This document shows, piece by piece, positions 56,574 to 64,000 of a DNA stretch of 64,000 bases; position 1 is the stretch's first letter, and every line of letters starts with the position of its first letter. The notes under the pieces were generated by a model that saw nothing but the letters and a program-made list of their open reading frames with translations, was not told where the DNA came from and ran no database searches. The stretch comes from Psychrobacter immobilis (GTDB taxonomy: Bacteria > Pseudomonadota > Gammaproteobacteria > Pseudomonadales > Moraxellaceae), in contig NZ_CAJGZV010000001.1 in the NCBI RefSeq assembly GCF_904846065.1, positions 1,860,001 to 1,924,000 on the forward strand, read 5' to 3'. The translations under genes were made by a program, and so were the position numbers.

Positions 56574-57977
56574 ATGATTGCAAAAAAAGCACTTGGCTTA
56601 CCGCTTAAAGGCTTACGTTTCGCTATCAAATCTGGTGATACGCTTATCAAAGCCGCCAGCACTCAAGCCACACGTTTTAAGACACGTTTTGACGAGAGTA
56701 AAACTGCAAGCTCGCTTAATGAGCAGCCTGTTGCCAAACGCAACTACGCCCATGCTGCGGGAGAGCAAGATGTCTCTACTAAAGAAGACAGCATTGATAT
56801 GCGCGAGTTTGAGTTTACCAAAGCGCCGATCAACTGGATTCCAGCGACTATTCTAGTAGCCACACCTATTGCTGCTGCGATCATTACACCATGGTATTTG
56901 TTTACTCATGATGTTAGCGCGCCAGTTTGGGGCGTATTTGGTGCCTTTATGGTATGGACAGGCATTAGTATTACCGCTGGTTATCATCGCCTGCTATCGC
57001 ATCGTGCTTATAAAGCGCATCCAATCGTCAAAAACTTTTTATTGCTAGGTTCTACCTTTGCCGTACAAGGTTCAGCGTTTGATTGGGTTTCTGGTCACCG
57101 TACGCATCATCGTCATGTCGATGACCGCTTAGAAGACCCGTACTCAGCAAAGCGTGGCTTTTTCTTTAGTCATATGGGCTGGATGCTACGCAATTATCCT
57201 AGCGGTAAATTTGACTATAAAAATATCCCTGACCTAACCAAAGATAGAACCTTACAGATTCAGCATAAATATTATGGTCTCTGGGTTGCGGCATTGAACA
57301 TCGGTGCAGTCGCTGCGATCGGTTGGTTATTGGGTGATGTTTGGGGTACTTTGGTCATCGTAGGCTTACTACGTCTGGTACTGACGCATCACTTTACCTT
57401 CTTTATTAATTCGCTATGTCATATGTTTGGCACGCGTCCTTATACGGATACCAATACTGCCCGTGATAACTTCTTCTTAGCTATCTTTACGTGGGGTGAG
57501 GGTTACCATAACTACCATCACTTCTTCCAATACGACTATCGTAACGGGGTAAAATGGTGGCAGTATGATCCTACTAAATGGTTGATTGCTGGCCTATCGA
57601 AGCTGGGCTTAACCAGTGAGCTACGTACCGTTGATGACACCACTATCAAGCATGCAGAAGTACAAATGCAATTTAAAGCGGCACAGCAGCAGATTGATAC
57701 GGCAGCAGTGGGCGGTCTTGATCTTCCTCATGCCATGAAAAGCTTCCAAGACCGTATTAAGTTTGAATATGATGCCTTTATGCAGACTGTTGAAGAATGG
57801 CAAGCACTCAAAGCCAAAACGATTGAGCTGAAAAAAACAGAATATGCCGATCGCTTGCATGAAATGGAAGATGAGCTAAAGCACGACTATGCCAAAATTG
57901 AACAAAAAATTCTTGAGCATAATAGCAATTTGAAAACTGCGTTTCGCTCTATCGGCATCAGTAAAAAAGCGGCATAA
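56574..57977 (+). CDS. Membrane acyl-CoA/acyl-lipid desaturase with long C-terminal tail
   Basis: Di-iron fatty-acid desaturase of the stearoyl-CoA (delta-9) type, raising membrane unsaturation. Histidine boxes are GYHRLLSHR (H-x4-H, ~137), GHRTHHRH (H-x2-HH, ~174) and EGYHNYHHFFQYDYRNG (~307). Four hydrophobic stretches lie between ~85 and 290. Two features are unusual: an ~80-residue charged N-terminus before the first helix and a ~110-residue C-terminal helical, Lys/Glu-rich likely coiled-coil tail (DRIKFEYDAFMQTVEEW onward). The family is usually ~300-400 residues, here 467. AGGGA lies before the ATG. Confidence 0.9.
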   Translation: MIAKKALGLPLKGLRFAIKSGDTLIKAASTQATRFKTRFDESKTASSLNEQPVAKRNYAHAAGEQDVSTKEDSIDMREFEFTKAPINWIPATILVATPIAAAIITPWYLFTHDVSAPVWGVFGAFMVWTGISITAGYHRLLSHRAYKAHPIVKNFLLLGSTFAVQGSAFDWVSGHRTHHRHVDDRLEDPYSAKRGFFFSHMGWMLRNYPSGKFDYKNIPDLTKDRTLQIQHKYYGLWVAALNIGAVAAIGWLLGDVWGTLVIVGLLRLVLTHHFTFFINSLCHMFGTRPYTDTNTARDNFFLAIFTWGEGYHNYHHFFQYDYRNGVKWWQYDPTKWLIAGLSKLGLTSELRTVDDTTIKHAEVQMQFKAAQQQIDTAAVGGLDLPHAMKSFQDRIKFEYDAFMQTVEEWQALKAKTIELKKTEYADRLHEMEDELKHDYAKIEQKILEHNSNLKTAFRSIGISKKAA

Positions 57978-58300
57978 TCGCTGATTATTAAACTGTATTT
58001 TATTATCTTTGTGATGAACGATAATTGTAAAGCTTCTCCTTCCCTCTATCTGTTACAGATAGAGGGATTTTTTTGCTCATCCTTTATAGATCGTGTCGAA
58101 CATTGTTTTATAGAAATCAAAAGGACAAGTGGAAGCAATATCTTTGTTTGATAGGCTAAATGCATTCAATATTACTCATGGTTTTTGGGTGCGCTATTAC
58201 AAGAGATGGACAGAGTGAAACGATGTAATATCAAGGCTATGCTATAGTGTTTTTATCACCCCTACACTTTACTTACACTTCAAAAGCAGGAACGGCTTGT
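57978..58300. other. Intergenic region, desaturase / selO
   Basis: 323 bases containing the desaturase terminator (58042-58072) and, presumably, the selO promoter. The in-frame stretch 58247-58300 ahead of selO is treated as leader. Confidence 0.5.
58042..58072 (+). terminator. Terminator of desaturase gene
   Basis: A perfect 11-bp stem CCCTCTATCTG / CAGATAGAGGG (58042-58052 with 58056-58066) with a TTA loop, followed by a T-run. Confidence 0.93.
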
Positions 58301-59767
58301 ATGCGCTATCAAAATACCTATATCAATCTAGACACACGCCTTTATCATGAGCAACCGCCGACGCCGCTGGACAATCCACGTGCTGGACACTTCAACATGC
58401 ACTTTGCGCAGCAGTTAGGCTGGACAGATGATGAAGATCTGATGACACATTGGGTAGAGATACTCAGTGGTCAATACGTGCCAGCGGATTTTAAGCCATT
58501 GGCCATGGTTTATGCGGGTCACCAGTTTGGACAATGGGCAGGTCAATTGGGTGATGGGCGCGGCTTACTGATGGCACAAGTGCTCGATAACAATAATCAA
58601 TTGCAAGACTTGCACCTTAAGGGCATTGGTCTGACGCCTTACTCGCGGATGGGTGATGGGCGTGCTGTCTTGCGCAGCACTATTCGCGAGTATTTATGTG
58701 GTCATGCCCTTACACAATTAGGTGTTCCTTCCTCTAATGCTTTGGGATTTGTTGTCTCCGATACGAGGGTGCGCCGTGAGCGCATGGAAGCAGGTGCGGC
58801 ATTGATGCGCGTGGCTGATAGTCATATTCGCTTAGGTCATATCGAGTGGATCGCCAGTTTTGCCCCTGACTTACTTGCTGAATTTACCGATTATATGATT
58901 GATACTTATTATCCAGAGTGCCGTGATAGTGACGCTCCCATACTGACATTTTTAACCACGGTGGTTGAGCGAACCGCACGAATGATTGCTGACTGGCAAC
59001 TGATTGGCTTTGCGCATGGCGTGATGAATACTGACAACCTCTCTATCACTGGTAGCACCTTAGACTTTGGTCCATTTGGTTTTATGGAGCGTTTTAATCC
59101 TGCTTGGATCAACAACCACTCTGATCATACTGGTCGCTACGCTTATCAGAATCAACCTGCTATTGGTCACTGGAATCTCAATGCTTGGCTGCCACATTTT
59201 ATGCGCTTAGAGGGCGTAACGCGTGAGGCGTTAGCGGACTGTCTAGCGCCTTATGAGGCTACCTTTATGCAGCATTATCAGCAAGGATTGTGCCGTAGGC
59301 TTGGGCTGCCGCATGCAAAAGAGAGTCTAACCTTGGCTTTCGAATGGCTAACCTTGTTAGAAGACAACTTGCTGGACTATACCAATAGCTTCCGTGCGCT
59401 ACTCGGTTTGGTCGCGCCGAATGAGCACCATTATGAAGAGCACCTATTGTCAATCATGACGAATGAGCTTAGCGATGATGCCCAGCAAGTCTGGCAAGAT
59501 TGGTCGACTCGTTATATGGCTCAAATACAGCAGCTGCCACTTGAGCAAGTTATCGATGATATGCAGCACAATAATCCTGTTTATGTACTGCGTAATAGTA
59601 TGGCGCAGCGTGCCATTACGGCAGCAGAACAAGGACAGTTCGAAGAAGTGAGTCGAGTATTCGATTTACTGGCTAACCCTTATCAGGTACAAGCAATCGC
59701 TACCCTTCTCGACACGATGCCGCCTACCCCACATGCGCCGCAAATGCCGATTAGTTGCTCGTCTTAA
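58301..59767 (+). CDS. selO: Protein adenylyltransferase SelO (YdiU family)
   Basis: Pseudokinase-fold enzyme that transfers AMP to Ser/Thr/Tyr of target proteins, part of redox-stress physiology. The 488-residue product (start at 58301, AGGAA upstream; the frame begins at 58247) carries YAGHQFGQWAGQLGDGRG, DLHLKGIGLTPYSRMGDGRAVLRSTIREYL, MGAALMRVA-type loops, GFAHGVMNTDNLSITGSTLDFGPFGFM with the catalytic Asn/Asp set, and the short C-terminal ISCSS, the same cysteine tail as E. coli SelO (478 residues). Eukaryotic forms have selenocysteine there; here it is Cys. Confidence 0.95.
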   Translation: MRYQNTYINLDTRLYHEQPPTPLDNPRAGHFNMHFAQQLGWTDDEDLMTHWVEILSGQYVPADFKPLAMVYAGHQFGQWAGQLGDGRGLLMAQVLDNNNQLQDLHLKGIGLTPYSRMGDGRAVLRSTIREYLCGHALTQLGVPSSNALGFVVSDTRVRRERMEAGAALMRVADSHIRLGHIEWIASFAPDLLAEFTDYMIDTYYPECRDSDAPILTFLTTVVERTARMIADWQLIGFAHGVMNTDNLSITGSTLDFGPFGFMERFNPAWINNHSDHTGRYAYQNQPAIGHWNLNAWLPHFMRLEGVTREALADCLAPYEATFMQHYQQGLCRRLGLPHAKESLTLAFEWLTLLEDNLLDYTNSFRALLGLVAPNEHHYEEHLLSIMTNELSDDAQQVWQDWSTRYMAQIQQLPLEQVIDDMQHNNPVYVLRNSMAQRAITAAEQGQFEEVSRVFDLLANPYQVQAIATLLDTMPPTPHAPQMPISCSS

Positions 59768-60114
59768 TGATATGTTATTAAACTGCTATTCTGTAATATT
59801 TTGAAACATTATGAGATTAAGGTTGATATTTAACCCTATTTTTTGGCATTATTAATTGGCTAAATAATGAATATCATTTTACTATATTATTCTCGCCGTT
59901 CACGGCAGCTGACTAGGCAGTGAATTGGCAATAGTGCTAGAATAACTATTCCACTAGATTACTTTTTTGGCTCAATGCTTAATCGCTAATCCTGACACTT
60001 TGAATTATTAACTGTTTAGCGTCACGTTGCCCTTAGAGGATTATTATTCCATGATTTTTTGAGGGTAAAACGTTATTTTTATCTCCATTTACTTTATTCC
60101 AATTTATTCTAACC
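59768..60114. other. Intergenic region, selO / maeB
   Basis: 347 AT-rich bases with no gene and no strong terminator hairpin. The maeB promoter must lie here; TTGGCA at 59925-59930 is a weak -35 candidate without a good -10. Confidence 0.45.
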
Positions 60115-62448
60115 ATGGCAATTATTATGAATGACGATACCACTTTGAATACGGATAACCTTAGTACAGAAAAAGAGCAGTTTGAACAAGCTGCCTTACA
60201 TTATCATGAGTTCCCACGTCCAGGCAAAATCTCTGTCACCCCTATTAAGCAGTTGGCAAACCAACGTGACTTAGCACTTGCCTATTCACCAGGTGTGGCA
60301 GTTCCTTGTCTTGAGATTCAAAGAGATCCGACGTTAGCGGCTAAATATACCGCCCGTAGCAACTTGGTTGGTGTTATCACCAACGGTACTGCGGTACTGG
60401 GTCTAGGTAATATCGGGCCATTGGCATCGAAGCCTGTGATGGAAGGTAAAGGGGTTCTATTCAAAAAATTCGCAGGTATCGACGTTTTTGATATTGAAAT
60501 TGCACAAAATGATCCAGACAAATTCATCGAAGCCGTTGCCTCTCTTGAGCCTACTTTCGGTGGTATCAATCTAGAAGACATCAAAGCACCAGAATGTTTC
60601 AAAATTGAGCGTGAATTACGTAAGCGTATGAACATTCCAGTCTTTCATGATGACCAACATGGTACGTCAATCATTGTTGCAGCAGCAATGCTCAACGCGC
60701 TATTGATTACTGGCAAAAAAATCGAAGAGATCAAAATCGTCTGTTCAGGTGCTGGTGCCGCCGCCATTTCTTGTTTAGATATTATTTGCGCACTTGGTGT
60801 AAACAAAAACAATATCTTCGTTTCAGATTCACGCGGTATCATTACGACTATCCGTGAAAATCTTGACGAAACCAAACAGCGCTATGCGCGTGAGACGACT
60901 GCGACCACTATCGACGAAGTGATGGATGATGTCGATATGTTCCTTGGTCTATCGATGCCTGGTACGTTATCTGAAGATATGGTTCGCCGTATGGCAAAAG
61001 ACCCTATCGTCTTTGCCCTTGCCAACCCAACACCTGAGATCATGCCAGAATTGGCGCACGCCGTACGTCCAGATGTCATCATGGCAACGGGTCGCTCAGA
61101 CTATCCAAACCAAGTAAACAACGCTTTATGCTTCCCTTACATCTTCCGCGGCGCATTAGATGTTGGTGCCACGACTGTTAACGAAGAGATGAAAGTCGCT
61201 TGTGTAAGAGCTATCGCTGCGATGGCACACGTTGAAGCAACGCCAACCACCAGCGCTAGAAACATTGAAAAAATGCAAAGTTTCGGTCGTGATTACCTGA
61301 TTCCAGGACCTTTAGAGCCAAACCTAATCATCGAGATCGCGTCTGCGGTCGCTCAAGCTGCGATGGACTCAGGCGTTGCAACCTTACCTATCGCTGATAT
61401 GCAAGCTTATCGTCAGCGTCTGTCTGAGTTTGTCTATAACTCTGCATTCGTGATGAAACCAATCTTTGCTCGCGCTAAAGCCGATCCAAAACGTATCGTT
61501 TACTGTGAAGGTGAAGACAATAATATCTTACTTGCTGTGCAAGTGGTCGTTGATGAAAAGCTAGCCCAACCTATTTTAATTGGTCGTCCTTCAGTCATCG
61601 AAGCCAATATCGAAAAACTAGGGTTACGTCTAAAAGATGGTGTGAACATCTCTATCGTCAATATCGATGACGATCCTCGTTATAAAGACTACTGGCAGGG
61701 TTACTACGAGAAGAACAAACGTCTTGGTGTAAGTATTGAACTTGCTCGCCGTGATGTTCGTCGTAAGACCACATTGATCGGCTCACTATTGGTCGAAAAT
61801 GGCGCTGCAGATGGCATGGTATGTGGTACGTTTAGCCATTATCAGTTGCACTTAAAATATGTACAAAGCGTTATTGGCAAAAAAGAAGGTGTGAACGACT
61901 TCTATGCTATGAATGCAGTACTCATGCAAGATCGTAATATTTTCATCGCTGATACTTATATCCACGAAGATCCAACGGCTGAACAATTGGCTGAAATGAC
62001 TGTCTTGGCAGTTGATCAATTACGTCGCTTTGGTATTACACCACGTGTCGCACTAGTTTCTCATTCTAACTTTGGCGCTTCAAATCGCACCAGTGCTGTC
62101 AAGATGCGCAAGGTATATGAACTGCTGACAGATATGAATGTAGACTTTGAATTTGACGGCGAGATGCAAGGTGACGCCGCGCTGAACGAACACATTCGTT
62201 TAAACAACATGCCATCAAGTCCGTTAAAAGGTGCTGCAAATCTGCTCATCTTACCAACACTTGACGCCTCAAATATTGCCTTTAATTTACTCAAGACAGC
62301 AACTGGTAGCGCCTCTATTGGTCCTATTTTATTAGGTACTAGCAAACCGGTACATATTCTCACACCATCAGCAACTGCACGTGGTATCGTCAATATGACT
62401 GCTCTTTCCGTTACTGAAGCTCAAGATTTGGCGAGCGAAAATCAGTAA
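60115..62448 (+). CDS. maeB: NADP-dependent malic enzyme with phosphotransacetylase-like domain
   Basis: Decarboxylates malate to pyruvate with NADP+, supplying NADPH. The N-terminal malic-enzyme half (~1-430) has the tyrosine in [77 protein letters not shown] and the NADP loop [15 protein letters not shown]. The C-terminal half (~435-777) is a phosphate acetyltransferase-like regulatory domain with [11 protein letters not shown] and [16 protein letters not shown]. Length matches E. coli MaeB (759). ATGs at 60115 and 60127 are both possible; neither has a clear Shine-Dalgarno sequence. Confidence 0.94.
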   Translation: MAIIMNDDTTLNTDNLSTEKEQFEQAALHYHEFPRPGKISVTPIKQLANQRDLALAYSPGVAVPCLEIQRDPTLAAKYTARSNLVGVITNGTAVLGLGNIGPLASKPVMEGKGVLFKKFAGIDVFDIEIAQNDPDKFIEAVASLEPTFGGINLEDIKAPECFKIERELRKRMNIPVFHDDQHGTSIIVAAAMLNALLITGKKIEEIKIVCSGAGAAAISCLDIICALGVNKNNIFVSDSRGIITTIRENLDETKQRYARETTATTIDEVMDDVDMFLGLSMPGTLSEDMVRRMAKDPIVFALANPTPEIMPELAHAVRPDVIMATGRSDYPNQVNNALCFPYIFRGALDVGATTVNEEMKVACVRAIAAMAHVEATPTTSARNIEKMQSFGRDYLIPGPLEPNLIIEIASAVAQAAMDSGVATLPIADMQAYRQRLSEFVYNSAFVMKPIFARAKADPKRIVYCEGEDNNILLAVQVVVDEKLAQPILIGRPSVIEANIEKLGLRLKDGVNISIVNIDDDPRYKDYWQGYYEKNKRLGVSIELARRDVRRKTTLIGSLLVENGAADGMVCGTFSHYQLHLKYVQSVIGKKEGVNDFYAMNAVLMQDRNIFIADTYIHEDPTAEQLAEMTVLAVDQLRRFGITPRVALVSHSNFGASNRTSAVKMRKVYELLTDMNVDFEFDGEMQGDAALNEHIRLNNMPSSPLKGAANLLILPTLDASNIAFNLLKTATGSASIGPILLGTSKPVHILTPSATARGIVNMTALSVTEAQDLASENQ

Positions 62449-62486
62449 TTCATCCTGCGCTACCTAGTAGTATGTGTTATCAAGAT

Positions 62487-62567
62487 GGTCTCTATTATTC
62501 ATTTATAGAGACCGTCTGCTATACTAAAACCAGTCAATGCTATTAAATAGCGTTGGCTGGTTTTTTT
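62487..62567 (+). terminator. Two-hairpin terminator after maeB
   Basis: GGTCTCTAT (62487-62495) pairs with ATAGAGACC (62505-62513), followed at once by a second hairpin (62526-62560, outer AACCAG/CTGGTT) with a run of seven T at 62561-62567. The second is the true terminator; the first may assist or be a processing hairpin. Confidence 0.85.
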
Positions 62568-62654
62568 GCTTGTTATACATTAGCTAAGACGCAACGTAGC
62601 CTTATTCAATATCAGTCATCACTTGCTCAATAAAAATAAAAAATAGAGGCATTC

Positions 62655-63842
62655 ATGCAAATTTACCTTGTCGGCGGCGCGGTACGCGATCAACTGTTAG
62701 CACGTCCTATTAAAGATAAAGATTTTGTCGTCGTTGGTGCAACTGTTGCAGAAATGCTTGATGCAGGGTTCCAACAAGTGGGTGCAGATTTCCCTGTATT
62801 TTTGCATCCTAATAGCCATGAAGAATACGCACTGGCACGCACTGAACGCAAAGAAGGCTTGGGGTATAAAGGCTTTAGCGTACATGCCAGTCCTGATGTC
62901 AGCTTAAAAGAGGATCTACAACGTCGAGACTTGACGATTAATGCCATGGCGATAGAAGTCACTAGCTTAACTGATGATACGCCAATCAACGGTGACGTCA
63001 TTGACTATTATGGTGGCATGGCTGATATAGAAAGCAAAACCTTGCGTCATGTATCAGGTGCATTTAGCGAAGACCCTCTACGAGTGCTTCGAACCGCTCG
63101 CTTCTATAGCCGTTATTATGATCTAGGTTTTGTCATTGCTGATGAAACTTTGATTTTGATGCGCCAATTGGTTGACTCTGGAGAGCTTGCGCATTTAAGT
63201 GCAGAGCGCATTTGGCAGGAATCTAGCCGTGCAACGATGCAGCTATCGCCGCAGGTATACTGGCAACAACTGTTTGAGATTGGTGCGCTCACAGAATATT
63301 TTGCTCCACTACATCAAGCTTGGGCTAATACTCAGATACGTGAAACGGTACAGACTGCGCTATATTTCGCAGGGCAAATGAAATTGAACTTGTCACAACG
63401 TTGGACGCTATTAATGAGTAGCCTTAATTCATTTTTATTTACCTCAGAACATACGAATGAAAACGTGAATAAAGCAGTCAATATAAAAGGTATCAATGAT
63501 ATAGGCAACGCCGCTAAGGTACCAAAGGCACACACTCAATTTTCGACTCTCTTCGCTCAGCAAGCCACAAAGCTAAGCACAATAAACCATTTAAGCGCGG
63601 CTGACAAAATTGACCTCATACAAACTTGCGGCGCTCATAAAGAGCCTGATAAGTTATCGCAGCTATTAGTGACCAGCCACGTGTTGCAATTGGCAATACA
63701 GCACCGTCAGATGATGCTAGCGCTGAATAGCTTTCATGCCATTAGTATGCAGGATATTGACTCAGCGCTAACAGGCCCTGCGATTGGTGCGGCATTACGA
63801 CAAGCCAGAATTGAGCACTTGCAAGTACGAAACCAATGTTAA
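62655..63842 (+). CDS. cca: CCA tRNA nucleotidyltransferase, HD motif lost
   Basis: Adds or repairs the 3'-CCA end of tRNAs. The N-terminal catalytic part is well conserved: YLVGGAVRDQLL, DKDFVVVGAT (the metal-binding Asp pair), FPVFLHPNSHEEYALARTERK, RRDLTINAMA, and SEDPLRVLRTARFYSRY. E. coli Cca has a C-terminal HD domain with an His in IDTGIHTLM and CHDLGKGL; the equivalent stretches here read ETVQTAL (Gln at 233) and LLMSSLNSFL (Ser255-Ser256). The HD phosphohydrolase (2',3'-cyclic phosphodiesterase/phosphatase) activity should be absent, though nucleotide addition is expected to remain. Length is 395 residues versus 412. Confidence 0.93.
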   Translation: MQIYLVGGAVRDQLLARPIKDKDFVVVGATVAEMLDAGFQQVGADFPVFLHPNSHEEYALARTERKEGLGYKGFSVHASPDVSLKEDLQRRDLTINAMAIEVTSLTDDTPINGDVIDYYGGMADIESKTLRHVSGAFSEDPLRVLRTARFYSRYYDLGFVIADETLILMRQLVDSGELAHLSAERIWQESSRATMQLSPQVYWQQLFEIGALTEYFAPLHQAWANTQIRETVQTALYFAGQMKLNLSQRWTLLMSSLNSFLFTSEHTNENVNKAVNIKGINDIGNAAKVPKAHTQFSTLFAQQATKLSTINHLSAADKIDLIQTCGAHKEPDKLSQLLVTSHVLQLAIQHRQMMLALNSFHAISMQDIDSALTGPAIGAALRQARIEHLQVRNQC

Positions 63843-64000
63843 GAAAATTTAAAAAGATGCAGCAACGCGATATCATTGACTCAATTCCTATGCAGCGTAT
63901 AGGTCGACCTGACGAGATTGCCCATCATGTGTTGTACCTAATACAGGCCAATTATATTACTGCTGAGATTATTACTGTTGATGGTGGTCGCAGCCTGACA
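63836..64000 (+). pseudogene. C-terminal fragment of a short-chain dehydrogenase/reductase, runs off the window
   Basis: A frame whose ATG (63836-63838) overlaps the last codons of cca encodes RIGRPDEIAHHVLYLIQANYITAEIITVDGGRSLT, the unmistakable end of an SDR protein. The upstream TGA at 63812-63814 shows there is no N-terminal Rossmann domain or catalytic Tyr-x3-Lys in this frame. The fragment has no stop before the window end and no clear ribosome-binding site. It looks like the remains of an SDR (perhaps a pteridine reductase/FolM type, since such genes can neighbour cca) whose first ~190 residues were deleted. A truncated but expressed protein is less likely. Confidence 0.6.

Noticed and set aside
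59855..59885. Fur-box-like AATGAATATCATT in the selO-maeB gap
   Set aside because: Matches only part of the 19-bp consensus and neither flanking gene is iron-related.

Overview
The window looks like a contiguous piece of chromosome from a Moraxellaceae gammaproteobacterium, most probably a Psychrobacter. The evidence is a moderately low GC content by eye, a carboxynorspermidine (NspC) polyamine route, an lpxB-rnhB pair, a MaeB-type malic enzyme, an NsrR/NnrS pair, a CRY-DASH photolyase and a large acyl-CoA desaturase. I see no rRNA, tRNA, CRISPR array, prophage or intact insertion sequence. Most genes are housekeeping or catabolic, and convergent genes are usually separated by clear hairpin/T-run terminators.

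Layout. 1-6.3 kb: start of a probable carboxynorspermidine synthase and nspC, a DUF924 gene, a CAP-domain lipoprotein, rnhB and lpxB. 6.7-14.2 kb: DAHP synthase, pepN, a DUF6231-like protein, pal, an Sfp-type phosphopantetheinyl transferase and an outer-membrane protein. 14.8-26 kb: an IclR regulator and a complete valine/isobutyryl-CoA degradation operon (mmsA, acyl-CoA dehydrogenase, enoyl-CoA hydratase, HIBYL-CoA hydrolase, mmsB), with a propionyl-CoA synthetase and an acyl-CoA ligase upstream. 26-31 kb: an MFS transporter flanked by 17-bp direct repeats, a secreted PETase/cutinase-like hydrolase, an ankyrin lipoprotein and an MBL-like protein. 31-35 kb: nsrR, nnrS, a CRY-DASH photolyase and a small conserved-looking protein. 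35-42 kb: an electrophile/aldehyde detoxification cluster (ALDH, NemR-like repressor, YqhD-like reductase, CurA-like reductase, DJ-1/PfpI protein, GST) with the same 16-bp operator in two promoters. 42-45 kb: an EmrAB-like efflux pair. 45-54 kb: pdxH, glmM, guaB, an MscS channel, cysS and a PduO-type adenosyltransferase. 54-64 kb: a lipoprotein, a glycerophosphodiesterase, a desaturase, selO, maeB, cca and the C-terminal remnant of a short-chain dehydrogenase.

How the genes work together. The valine operon covers every step from isobutyryl-CoA to propionyl-CoA. The NemR-like cluster joins reduction and oxidation of aldehydes, alkenal reduction, a glyoxalase/chaperone-type DJ-1 protein and glutathione conjugation. 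NsrR, an NsrR-like operator and nnrS form a nitric-oxide response unit.

The most notable items are: a cold-clade PETase homologue with a full catalytic triad, both PETase-type disulfides and a mixed PETase/cutinase subsite; the duplicated NemR-type operator; an NsrR with a 34-residue insert in its Fe-S loop; a Cca whose HD phosphohydrolase motif has been lost; and a recurrent habit of 15-16-bp tandem duplications in intergenic DNA.
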